Shown: positions 1 to 7,797 of the stretch, one piece after another
Position numbering within the stretch: the stretch's first letter is position 1
Layout: the number at the start of each line of letters is the position of its first letter
DNA from: Sphingomonas taxi
GTDB taxonomy: Bacteria; Pseudomonadota; Alphaproteobacteria; Sphingomonadales; Sphingomonadaceae
Assembly (NCBI RefSeq): GCF_000764535.1
Contig: NZ_CP009571.1
Span: 3,720,001-3,784,000, forward strand
DNA: 64,000 nucleotides
Direction of reading: 5' to 3'
Notes under the pieces: generated by a model
What the model was told of the DNA's origin: nothing
The model's database searches: none
Seen by the model: the letters and a program-made list of their open reading frames with translations, nothing else
Position numbers and translations under genes: made by a program

Positions 1-83
1 GGCTTCCGCAGAGGTTTGGAACGGGTCCGAAGTGACGGGGGTGAAGTTTGAGCGCGAGCGCCGGCCCTATCCGATCGCCCCGG

Positions 84-746
84 TCACCATTGGCGGCGCA
101 GCGCGCGGATCGCGTCGATGCTGTCGCGGCGGGCGCGGGCGGGATCGGGCGTCGCTGCCGGCGGGGACGCCGCCGTCGCGGCGGCGCCGGGGCGCGGCGC
201 GGGCGGCTCGGCAGCGGCGATGCGTGGCGGCGCGACCGCCGCGGGCGGCGGCGGCTCGGCCGCCGGCGCCGGTGCCACGCTGTCGCGCACGGTTGCCGCC
301 AGCGCCTCGGCGAGCAATGGCGTGCTCGGCGTCGTGCCCGGCGGGGAGGTCGGCAGCTCCGGCGACGGAACCGCCGCGAACGCCCGGCGACGGCGGCGGA
401 TCGGACGGAACTGGGACTGGGCCGCGGCGGTCGTCGCGGTGACGGTCGCCGACGCGGCCGGCGCCGGCGCGCCGGGCACCTCGATTACCCGGTGCGGCGG
501 CGTCGCGGGCGTAATCGTCACCGATCGGCCGACGAACAGCCCGACCCCGGCGACCAGCGCGATGCCGAGCGACGCGGCGACCGTCGCCGAGGCGCGCCGC
601 GACGTCTTGACCCGGTGCAGCGTCGGTACCGCGCCGGCCGGCTCCTCGGGCGGCGGCGGCGGCGCGGCGGCCGGCGCGTCGGGCAGGCCGAGGATCGAGG
701 CGAGATTGGCGTCGAGCCGTTTGTCGTTGAAGCCGGGCGGGGACAT
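84..746 (-). CDS. Pro/Ala-rich single-pass membrane protein, function unknown
   Basis: A 220-aa protein I do not recognise. The N-terminal 45 residues are polar and end in a proline run. One hydrophobic segment at about residues 56-73 would span the inner membrane. The remainder is low-complexity Pro/Ala/Arg sequence, with an Arg-rich patch near residue 117 and a basic C-terminus. ATG at 746 is chosen because it overlaps the TGA of the upstream metallophosphoesterase (TGATG), so the two are probably translationally coupled. It is the last gene of the 2486-84 operon. The low-complexity tail could be a periplasmic linker, but nothing indicates a biochemical activity. Confidence 0.6.
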   Translation of the reverse strand: MSPPGFNDKRLDANLASILGLPDAPAAAPPPPPEEPAGAVPTLHRVKTSRRASATVAASLGIALVAGVGLFVGRSVTITPATPPHRVIEVPGAPAPAASATVTATTAAAQSQFRPIRRRRRAFAAVPSPELPTSPPGTTPSTPLLAEALAATVRDSVAPAPAAEPPPPAAVAPPRIAAAEPPAPRPGAAATAASPPAATPDPARARRDSIDAIRALRRQW

Positions 747-1555
747 CAGCCGTTCCGGACCATGGAATCGTCGTCGGACGTCGCGTCGTCCTCGGTCAGC
801 ATCAGTTCGGGCAGCAAGGTGGTGTGCAGCATCCAGCGCTCGCCGCCCTCGATGCCGATCGCGGTGAGCTGGTTGGTGCGATAGGCGCCGGTATCGATGC
901 CGATCCGGTTGTTGCGCACCACCGGGCGATGTTCGGAAATGGTGTGGCCGTGGACGACGATCATGCCGTGCGACGCCTCGGATTCGAGGAAATCGTCGGT
1001 GATCCACAGCAGGTCCTCGGCACGCTGCCGGCGCAGCGCGACGCCGGGGCGGATGCCGGCATGGACGAACAGATAGTCGCCGTGGCGATGATAGAGGGGC
1101 AGGCGCGCCAGCCACTGGATCGCCTCCTCGCCGACGATCGCGGCGGCGTGGCGCAGCTTGTCCATCGTCGCCGGCCCGTCCAGCAGCGCCTCGTCGACGC
1201 CCCAGCTCAGCAACGTCTCGCGGCCGCCGAACTTCAGCCACTGGCGATAGGCGTAGAGGCTGCCGCGCAGCGCATCGACCATCATCTCCTCGTGATTGCC
1301 CTTCAGCACCATGAAGCGGTCGGTCGAGGCGGTGAGGTTCATGCAGCCCTTCACCATCTTGGCGGAATCGGGGCCGCGATCGACGATGTCGCCGAGCAGG
1401 ATCAGCCGCGTCGGCGCCGCCAGCCGGCTCGCCTGGTCGCGCTCGATGATGTTCATCAGCCGCCGGAACAGGTCGTAGCGGCCGTGCACGTCGCCGATCG
1501 CATAGACCCGCGTCACCGCATCGCCCAGCTCGGCATCGTTCAGCTCAGCGGGCAT
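746..1555 (-). CDS. Metallophosphoesterase (Ser/Thr protein phosphatase-like)
   Basis: A 269-aa calcineurin-like phosphoesterase. The metal-binding motif series is complete and in order: GDVHGR at 21-26, GDIVDRGPDS at 55-64, GNHEE at 86-90, a histidine in VHAG near 165, and HGHT near 202-205. This pattern fits the bacterial PrpA/ApaH-like group, which removes phosphate from proteins or dinucleotides using two metal ions. There is no signal peptide, so it is cytoplasmic. ATG 1555 lies 11 nt inside the 3' end of the upstream barrel gene, and its stop overlaps the next start. The substrate cannot be told from sequence. Confidence 0.9.
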   Translation of the reverse strand: MPAELNDAELGDAVTRVYAIGDVHGRYDLFRRLMNIIERDQASRLAAPTRLILLGDIVDRGPDSAKMVKGCMNLTASTDRFMVLKGNHEEMMVDALRGSLYAYRQWLKFGGRETLLSWGVDEALLDGPATMDKLRHAAAIVGEEAIQWLARLPLYHRHGDYLFVHAGIRPGVALRRQRAEDLLWITDDFLESEASHGMIVVHGHTISEHRPVVRNNRIGIDTGAYRTNQLTAIGIEGGERWMLHTTLLPELMLTEDDATSDDDSMVRNG

Positions 1556-2486
1556 TGCGCTTCTGGAGGCCGAGCGACAGCGACAGCCCGGCCGAGGCCG
1601 CGGCGGCGCCGCGCGACAGGCCGGCGGTGGCGAAGCCGGTGAGCCGCAGCGGGGTGCCGCCGAGCCGGGTCGAGGCGCCGGCGAACAATTCGTGCGCATC
1701 CGCGACCAGCCGCGTCGCCGCGCGCGAATAATGGTAGGAGGCGAGCAGGAAGCTGTCGGTGCCGAGCGCATAGGAGGCGCCGGCCGAGGCCGCCGGCCCG
1801 TCGCGCAGGTCGTAGCGCGCGGTGTCGCCGAGGAAGCGATAGCTGACCGAGCCGAACGGGGTGACCTTGCCGATCGGATAGGAGACGTCGACGCCGCCGG
1901 CATAATCGTTCTTGCCGCTCGACAGGCCGCTGCTGTCCGTCGCGGTGTTGATCTTGGCGCGGCCGGACAGCTGCACCTCCAGCGGCATATTGGCGGAGAC
2001 GATCGTATAGGCGGCGCCCAGCGTCAGGTCGCCGAAGCCGTCGAAGGTCCGCTTGGTCGCGGCGGTGTCGGTCGCGACCAGGATCGGCGTCGAATCGATG
2101 CCGGTGAAGATCGTCGAGCGGCTGCGGATCCGCATCCACGGCAGCGAGGCGGAGAGCGTCCAGTCGCCCATGCGTACCCGCGCGCCGAGCGCCGAACTCC
2201 AGATCGTCGTCTTGGACGCGGTGCCGAACTTGCCCTCGGCATAGATCGAGCCGAGCGAGACATCGGCACGCGCGTCCTCGTCGGTCAGCCGCTCCATCGC
2301 CTGCGGCACGCTGCTCGCCGAGACCGTCGCGGTGCCGCTCGACGGCGACACCGGACCGCTGATGTCGTAGCGGATCGCCTGCCGCGTGGCGTCGTCGCCG
2401 CGCGCGCGCTGATCCTGCGCCGCGGCCGGCACGGCCGTGACGATCGCGACGATGGCAGTGCCGATGGTCCCCACCCGGTGCGTCAT
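1545..2486 (-). CDS. Exported outer-membrane beta-barrel protein, function unknown
   Basis: A 313-aa protein with a clear signal peptide (hydrophobic core, cleavage probably after AAAQ near residue 24). The mature part has alternating hydrophobic/polar strands, frequent aromatic residues and Gly, as in transporter-type barrels. Strand-like blocks recur from about residue 75 to the end. The C-terminus (LGLQKRNAR) lacks the usual terminal Phe; the last residues lie in the 11-nt overlap with the phosphoesterase start. GGGAGA lies a few bases upstream of ATG 2486. It is the first gene of a three-gene operon. The ligand is unknown. Confidence 0.7.
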   Translation of the reverse strand: MTHRVGTIGTAIVAIVTAVPAAAQDQRARGDDATRQAIRYDISGPVSPSSGTATVSASSVPQAMERLTDEDARADVSLGSIYAEGKFGTASKTTIWSSALGARVRMGDWTLSASLPWMRIRSRSTIFTGIDSTPILVATDTAATKRTFDGFGDLTLGAAYTIVSANMPLEVQLSGRAKINTATDSSGLSSGKNDYAGGVDVSYPIGKVTPFGSVSYRFLGDTARYDLRDGPAASAGASYALGTDSFLLASYHYSRAATRLVADAHELFAGASTRLGGTPLRLTGFATAGLSRGAAAASAGLSLSLGLQKRNAR

Positions 2487-2545
2487 ATCTGTCTCCCTAG
2501 CGGAAGACCTACCACGAATCGAAGATGGTTAATCGAGAATTTGGC

Positions 2546-2998
2546 TTAATCTATCGTGTGATGCGGGCCATCTGCCCCGGGCGCCGGCCGGCTGGCGATC
2601 CACGCCGCGCAGGCGAGCAGCACCGCGGCGACCGCTATCGCGGGCAGCGCGCCGGGGCGGACGAGCGCATAGAAGGAGACGAAGCCGATCGTGATCCCGA
2701 CGCAGGCGGCGATCTTGGCGTGGCGCGGGATCGCGCGCTGCGTCCGCCACGCGCGCAGCGGCGGGCCGACGCGGGGATGATCGAGCAGCCATTGTTCCAG
2801 CCGCACCGACGAGCGCGCGAAACAGGGCAGAGCGAGGATCAGGAAGTCGGTGGTCGGCAGCAACGGCACGAACAGGCCGACGAAGCCGATGCCGACCAGC
2901 ATCCAGCCGAGCGTCATCCACAAGGCCCGGCTGACCCGGCCGCGCGCGATCGCGCCGGGCGCCAGCGGCGTGCCGTCAGCGGAGGGTATCGTCGGCAT
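2546..2998 (-). CDS. YbaN family (DUF454) inner-membrane protein
   Basis: A 150-aa protein with three to four hydrophobic segments (about 27-50, 95-112 and 118-135). The family signature LPTTDFLILALPCFARSS follows the first segments, which identifies DUF454/YbaN. Its molecular role is not established. It overlaps the 3' end of the heme oxygenase gene by 23 nt, so the two are very likely co-transcribed from the Fur-like site at 3704. ATG 2998 is preferred; an ATG 18 nt further upstream would also be in frame. Heme or iron homeostasis is the natural guess, from context only. Confidence 0.82.
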   Translation of the reverse strand: MPTIPSADGTPLAPGAIARGRVSRALWMTLGWMLVGIGFVGLFVPLLPTTDFLILALPCFARSSVRLEQWLLDHPRVGPPLRAWRTQRAIPRHAKIAACVGITIGFVSFYALVRPGALPAIAVAAVLLACAAWIASRPAPGADGPHHTID

Positions 2999-3596
2999 AG
3001 GCCTGCACCCGGGCAAAGGCGGCCTCGGCGCCGGCGATCACCCGGTCCTCCGCGGCGGCGTCGAGCGCGATGCCGTCGAGCGCGGCGGTGAAGATGCGCC
3101 AATAGGCCGCCGGCCCCTCGGGCGCCGGCGCGAGATGGCGCGCACCGAAATCGTCCGACAGGCCGAGCCTGGCGGCATCCTTGCGCAGCAATGTCGCCCC
3201 CATCCGCGACCCTTCCGCGACGTAGAGCCAGCCGAGCGCGGTCGGCAGGTCGATCGCCGCGTCGGGCACGAAGGCCGGGGCGGTGTCGGGCTGCGGCACC
3301 GCGGCGGCGAGATCGGCGAGGTCCTGCTGCACCAGCGGCAATTGCCGCCGCTCGCCGAGGCCGGGAAACAGCGTCTGCAGATCGGCGTCGGCGTAGAGTG
3401 CGTCGATGTCGCGATGGAACAGGAACTGCATGCGGGCGAACCGCACATAGCCGTCGCGCGAGGCGAAGGAGGACGCGCCCGCCACCGTGGTGTCGAGCCG
3501 CTCGTGCGTATCGTGGGTCAGCGCCTTCAGCCGCTTCGCCCGGCTCGGCGGCGGCGCCGGCTGGGCGGGGGAGGCGGCGGTGGGGGCGAGCGTCAT
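2976..3596 (-). CDS. Biliverdin-producing heme oxygenase
   Basis: A 206-aa heme oxygenase, which opens the heme ring to release biliverdin, CO and iron in the cytoplasm. The proximal heme-ligand region is LKALTHDTHERLD (His near residue 31). The distal-helix motif YVAEGSRMGATLL is at about 125-137, and the length is normal for the bacterial HemO/BphO group. The first 20 residues are Pro/Ala-rich and probably disordered. A Fur-like 7-1-7 element lies about 110 bp upstream, suggesting iron-regulated heme iron recovery. The alternative role, bilin supply for a phytochrome, is possible, but no phytochrome gene lies in this window. Confidence 0.9.
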   Translation of the reverse strand: MTLAPTAASPAQPAPPPSRAKRLKALTHDTHERLDTTVAGASSFASRDGYVRFARMQFLFHRDIDALYADADLQTLFPGLGERRQLPLVQQDLADLAAAVPQPDTAPAFVPDAAIDLPTALGWLYVAEGSRMGATLLRKDAARLGLSDDFGARHLAPAPEGPAAYWRIFTAALDGIALDAAAEDRVIAGAEAAFARVQAYADDTLR

Positions 3597-3703
3597 GGCG
3601 AAGTCTCCGGAACGGTAATAGGGGTGGCGTGGCGGACTGGAAGCCGGTCCGTTCGACATGGATGACGTCCCCGAGCGCATTTTGACTACCTTGATGCAGC
3701 TAT

Positions 3704-3718
3704 TGCGAAGCATTCTCA
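3704..3718 (-). promoter_or_regulatory. Candidate Fur-type operator upstream of heme oxygenase
   Basis: On the minus strand TGAGAAT-G-CTTCGCA forms an imperfect 7-1-7 inverted repeat with five of seven positions symmetric. It resembles the alphaproteobacterial Fur/iron-box core (TGAGAA..TTCTCA-like). It sits about 108 bp before the heme oxygenase ATG. The match is imperfect, so this is a candidate only. Confidence 0.4.
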
Positions 3719-3813
3719 TCCTATGCCGGGGCGATGAGGATTGCCAGCGAAATACCGCAAGTCGTTGTTCCGCTTGGCTCCTGATGGCTGCGTTAGCGAG
3801 AAGTTTGTGATGA

Positions 3814-5628
3814 TTACGCGCAGCCGTTGGTCTCCGACACCGGCAGCTCGATCGTGCAATGCAGGCCATCGGGTCCGAGCGAGAAGTGCGTCTCGGCATC
3901 GAGCTGATAGGGCAGCGCGCGCTCGATCAGCTCGCGCCCCTGGCCGGTGCCGCGCGGTGCGTCGCCCTGCGGCATCACCACCTGCGATTCGCGCCACGCG
4001 ATGCGCAACCGCGGCGACGCCCCGTCGGCGGCGGGGGTCAGCGACCAGCGCACCGTCAGCCGCGCCTGCGGCTGGCCGAGCGCGCCATATTTAAGCGCGT
4101 TGGTCGCCAGTTCGTGCAGCGCCATCGCCAGCATCTGCACCGCCGACGAGCGCAGCCGGATACCCGCCGGCCCGTCGAGCACGATCCGCTCCGACACCCC
4201 GGCCATCGCCGACATCTCGCTGTGCACGAGCTCGTCGAAACTGACCCGATCGACGTCCTGCAAGCGCGACAGCAGCCCCTGCACGCGGGCGAGCGCCGCG
4301 AGCCGATCGACGAAGCGGTCGCGAAAGCCGGCCAGGTCGCTGCTCGACCGCACCGTCCGGTCGGCGATCGAGCGGACCAGGTTGATGAGGTTGCGGGTAC
4401 GGTGCTGCAATTCGGCGACCAGCACCTCCAGCCGCTCGGAATTGGCGACGACCTCGGTCACGTCGACGCTGATCCCGCCGATCCGTTCGACCGCGCCGCC
4501 GTTGCGCAGCGCGAAGACGGTGTCGTGCACCCAGCGCGTCTCGCCGTCCCCCGGGCGGCGGATGCGGAACGTGCTGGTCCGATGCTCCCCCGCGCAGGCG
4601 CTGCGGATCGCCGCGACCGCGGGTGCGCGATCCTCGGCGACGACCAACTCCGCCCATTGCGCCACATCCACCGCGTCCGCGTCCAGACCATAGAGGCGCG
4701 CGAACGCCGGATTCGCATATTCCAGCCGCAACCCTCCGGCTTCCCGCACCCACAAGGCATTCGACGACGCATCCCCGAACTGGCGAAAGCGCGTCTCGCT
4801 CTCCTGCAACGCCCGCTCGATTTCCATCCGCGCGGTCAGGTCGACGGTGACGACCAACAGATGGCCCGGCTGGCCGCGCACGTCCGCCATCGGCGTGACC
4901 GTGCTGTTCGCCCAGATCAGCGTGCCGTCGGGCCGGCGGTACCGTTTGTCGAGCACCGCCGGCTGGCGATCGGTCACCGCCTTGGCGAGCGCACGGACCG
5001 ACGCCGGAAAGTCGTCGGCGAACGTGACGTCGGCGACGGTGCTGCGCAGCAGGACATCCTCGCTGCGCGCGAGGATCCGGCACAGCTCCTGGTTGACGCG
5101 CAGGAATCGCCCCTCGGCATCGATGACCGACAGGCCCACCGCGGCATCGGCGAAGATCGCCCCCAGCCGCGCCTCGCGTTCCGCGGCGCGCATCGCATCC
5201 TCGCGCCGGGCGGTGATGTCGCGCTGCAGCGACAGCCAGGCGGTGATCTGGCCGGCGTCGTCGCGCACCGGGTCGATCGTCCAGTCGACCAGATAGGCGC
5301 TGCCGTCCTTGCGGTAGTTGATGCCCTCGCCGTGGAACCCCTCGCCCGCGGCCAGCGCCGTGCGCATCCGCGCGAGCAGGTCCCGGTCGGTGCCGGGGCC
5401 CTGCATCATGCGCGGCGTTGCGCCGACCAGCTCGTCGCGCGTATAGCCGGTCATCGCCTGCATCGCCGGATTGACGTAGCGGATGATCGGGCCGGGCGGG
5501 TCGATCGCCGGGCCGGTGATCACGACCGCATGGCGCGCGGCGTCGAGCATCGCCCATTCACCGGGAAGCTCACTGGCGGGAAACGGCAGGTCGTCGATCG
5601 TCCGCCTCCCTGTTCCGGCCCCGATCAT
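3814..5628 (-). CDS. Triple-PAS HWE-family sensor histidine kinase
   Basis: A 604-aa cytoplasmic kinase without membrane segments. Three PAS domains (about 25-145, 150-270, 275-395) precede an HWE kinase core. The core has phospho-acceptor LQHRTRNL near residue 410, N-box LHELATNALKYGAL and the WRE variant of the HWE signature. PAS1 is LOV-like (RYVNPAMQAMTGYTRDELVG, then QGPGTD), but the photoactive-cysteine motif NCRFLQ is replaced by TPRMMQ at 71-76. Canonical Cys-flavin photochemistry is therefore not expected. ATG 5628 leaves 124 bp to the divergent response regulator; upstream in-frame codons would run into that gene. No receiver partner is adjacent on the same strand. Confidence 0.9.
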   Translation of the reverse strand: MIGAGTGRRTIDDLPFPASELPGEWAMLDAARHAVVITGPAIDPPGPIIRYVNPAMQAMTGYTRDELVGATPRMMQGPGTDRDLLARMRTALAAGEGFHGEGINYRKDGSAYLVDWTIDPVRDDAGQITAWLSLQRDITARREDAMRAAEREARLGAIFADAAVGLSVIDAEGRFLRVNQELCRILARSEDVLLRSTVADVTFADDFPASVRALAKAVTDRQPAVLDKRYRRPDGTLIWANSTVTPMADVRGQPGHLLVVTVDLTARMEIERALQESETRFRQFGDASSNALWVREAGGLRLEYANPAFARLYGLDADAVDVAQWAELVVAEDRAPAVAAIRSACAGEHRTSTFRIRRPGDGETRWVHDTVFALRNGGAVERIGGISVDVTEVVANSERLEVLVAELQHRTRNLINLVRSIADRTVRSSSDLAGFRDRFVDRLAALARVQGLLSRLQDVDRVSFDELVHSEMSAMAGVSERIVLDGPAGIRLRSSAVQMLAMALHELATNALKYGALGQPQARLTVRWSLTPAADGASPRLRIAWRESQVVMPQGDAPRGTGQGRELIERALPYQLDAETHFSLGPDGLHCTIELPVSETNGCA

Positions 5629-5752
5629 CGCCTTATCGCCGGGCGACGCCCGAATCCAGATCGTTCGGGGGCGGCGCGGCGGTGCGGTCGACACCGATCC
5701 GGCGATGAAAAGGCTTGACGACGCGCCGTCGAAACCGCGTTTATCCGCCACG

Positions 5753-6433
5753 ATGACTCTCAACCTTCTCCTGGTCGAGGACGATGCCGCCTACGCCGAG
5801 GCACTGGCCGAGGAACTGCGCGTGATCGGCCACGCCACCGCGATCGCCAGCGACGGCCGGCAGGCGCTGACGGTGATGAACGAGGCGGCGTTCGATGCGG
5901 TGATCCTCGACCGGATGATGCCGCGGCTCGACGGCATGTCGGTGCTCCAGACCTTGCGGGCGGGGGGGATGACGTTGCCGGTTATCATGCTGACCGCGCT
6001 GTCCGGCTCGCAGGACAAGGTCGAGGGGCTGGAGGCGGGCGCCGACGATTATGTCGTCAAGCCGGTCGCGGCGATGGAATTGCATGCGCGATTGACCGCG
6101 ATCCTGCGCGGGCGTGGCTGGACGATGTCGAGCGCCGACACGTTGCAGGCCGGCGATATCGTCGTCAGCCCGACCAGCTTCCGCGCCTGGCGGGGCGGCA
6201 GGCCGATCGACCTCGCCAAGCTGGAACTCAAGCTGCTCGTCGAACTGGTCCGCAACGCCGATGCGGTGCTGACCCGGGCGATGCTGATCGAGCGGGTGTG
6301 GGGCTATGACTTCATCCCCGACACCAATATCGTCGACGTCCACATCCGCCGGCTGCGCCGCAAGCTGACCGAGGGCGGCGGCGACGATCCGATCCAGACG
6401 CTGCGCGGCATCGGCTATATGATGCGCGGATGA
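5753..6433 (+). CDS. OmpR/PhoB-family response regulator
   Basis: A 226-aa two-domain regulator. The receiver (1-115) has acidic residues E9/D10/D11, phospho-acceptor D53 (VILDRMMP) and the KP loop (VVKPV, about 103). A winged-helix DNA-binding domain (about 125-225) carries the expected YDF and VHIRRLRRKL elements. ATG 5753 starts directly at the receiver core (MTLNLLLVEDD). It overlaps the next kinase by 4 nt (ATGA), so the two form a cognate pair. The adjacent TonB-dependent receptor gene is a reasonable target, but this is inference. Confidence 0.93.
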   Translation: MTLNLLLVEDDAAYAEALAEELRVIGHATAIASDGRQALTVMNEAAFDAVILDRMMPRLDGMSVLQTLRAGGMTLPVIMLTALSGSQDKVEGLEAGADDYVVKPVAAMELHARLTAILRGRGWTMSSADTLQAGDIVVSPTSFRAWRGGRPIDLAKLELKLLVELVRNADAVLTRAMLIERVWGYDFIPDTNIVDVHIRRLRRKLTEGGGDDPIQTLRGIGYMMRG

Positions 6434-7797
6434 AGCCCAGCCTGCGTGCGCTGACCATCGGCTTCCTGGCGGCGTTCCTCGTCGCGACGGCGGGCACCGG
6501 ACTGGCGACCTATCGCCTGACCTTGGGGACGATCGACCGGTTGGTCGACCGGCGGATCGAGAACGTCAGCGCTCTGGTCGCCGCCGACGGCCGCCGCGCC
6601 ACCGCACCGCGGCTGCTGGCGCGGATCGCCGCCCTCGCCCGGCGGCGCGACACCGGCGACATCGGTTTCCAACTCACCGACGCCGCCGGCCGGCGGCTCG
6701 GTGGCAACGTCACGCTGACGCGGCGGTTCGCGCCGGGCTATGCCGACGTGCGGCGGCGCGACCGTATCCAGGGGCTATCGGCGGGGCGGGCGTTCACCCG
6801 GCCGGTCGGCGACGGGCTGACGCTGACCACGATCGCCGAGACCGAGCCGTTCGACGGCTATCGCGGCGCGCGGCGGTACATCTACCTGCTCGGTTATGCG
6901 CTGATCGTGGTCATCGTGCTCGGCGGGCTCGTCGCGTTCGGACGGACGATCGCGCGGCGCTTTGCGGAGACGCGGCGGACGGTGGAGGCGATCATCGCCG
7001 GCGACATGCAGCAGCGCATCGCGGTGACCGGATCCGCCGACGAGTTCGACCGCCAAGCGCATGCCTTCAACCGCATGCTCGACCGGATCGCCGAGTTGAT
7101 GGAGGGGCTGCGCAACGTCTCCAACGACGTCGCGCACGATCTGCGCACGCCGCTCGCGCGGTTGCGCAGCCGGCTGGCGACGACCGCGGCGCGGGCGGAC
7201 GGCCGGACGCGCGACGAGGTCGAACAGGCGATCGGCGAATGCGATGCGATCCTCGGGATGGTCGGGGCGATGCTGCGGATCGCCGAAATCGAGAGCGGGC
7301 GGCGCACGGCGGGCTTCACCCGCGTCGATCTGGCCGCATTGGTCGCGGAAATCGGCGAGGCGATGGCACCGGTCGTGGAGGACGGTGGCCGTGATCTGGT
7401 GGTCGAGGCGGGTGGGCCGGTGCCGATCACCGGAGACCCGCGGCTGATCGAACAAGCGCTGCTCAACGGTGTCGAGAATGCGCTGCGGCATACGCCGGCG
7501 GGAACGCGGATCACGCTCGGTACGGCGGTTTCGGGGGACTGTGCCACGGTCACGATCGGCGATGATGGGCCGGGCATAGCGGCCGACCAGCGTGCGCTGG
7601 CGTTGCGCCGCTTCGGGCGGCTGGAGGCGAGCCGCAATCGGCCCGGCCATGGTCTGGGATTGCCGCTGATCGCCGCGATCATGCGGCTGCACGGCGGCGA
7701 CCTGCTGCTGGAGGATGGCGAGCCCGGGCTGGTGCTCGGGCTCGCCTTTCCCTTGGGATCAGCCGATCAGAACTTGACCGACGCTTCGAGGCCGTAG
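6430..7797 (+). CDS. Membrane sensor histidine kinase paired with the upstream regulator
   Basis: A 455-aa kinase of QseC-like architecture. Membrane segment 1 is at about 8-28, followed by a periplasmic sensor of about 120 residues, membrane segment 2 (YLLGYALIVVIVLGGLVAF, about 155-173), HAMP, and HisKA with VSNDVAHDLRTPLARLRSRL near 235-255. The ATPase domain has the N box (NGVENALRHT), DDGPGIA and GHGLGLPL. The start overlaps the regulator stop (ATGA). The 3' end overlaps the convergent TonB-dependent receptor gene by 31 nt, and the last residues (DQNLTDASRP) have no conserved function. The signal sensed is unknown. Confidence 0.92.
   Translation: MKPSLRALTIGFLAAFLVATAGTGLATYRLTLGTIDRLVDRRIENVSALVAADGRRATAPRLLARIAALARRRDTGDIGFQLTDAAGRRLGGNVTLTRRFAPGYADVRRRDRIQGLSAGRAFTRPVGDGLTLTTIAETEPFDGYRGARRYIYLLGYALIVVIVLGGLVAFGRTIARRFAETRRTVEAIIAGDMQQRIAVTGSADEFDRQAHAFNRMLDRIAELMEGLRNVSNDVAHDLRTPLARLRSRLATTAARADGRTRDEVEQAIGECDAILGMVGAMLRIAEIESGRRTAGFTRVDLAALVAEIGEAMAPVVEDGGRDLVVEAGGPVPITGDPRLIEQALLNGVENALRHTPAGTRITLGTAVSGDCATVTIGDDGPGIAADQRALALRRFGRLEASRNRPGHGLGLPLIAAIMRLHGGDLLLEDGEPGLVLGLAFPLGSADQNLTDASRP

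Noticed and set aside
1..83. Possible ends of genes on either strand at the left edge
   Set aside because: Several short frames are open for under 30 codons, none with a recognisable motif; nothing can be supported.
48..884. Long open plus-strand frame rich in Arg and Gly
   Set aside because: It is the complement of the Pro/Ala-rich gene and phosphoesterase; composition is Arg/Gly low complexity with no motif, as expected of a shadow in high-GC DNA.
3859..5718. 619-codon open plus-strand frame opposite the HWE kinase
   Set aside because: The kinase has full domain motifs; the antisense frame has none and shows shadow composition.
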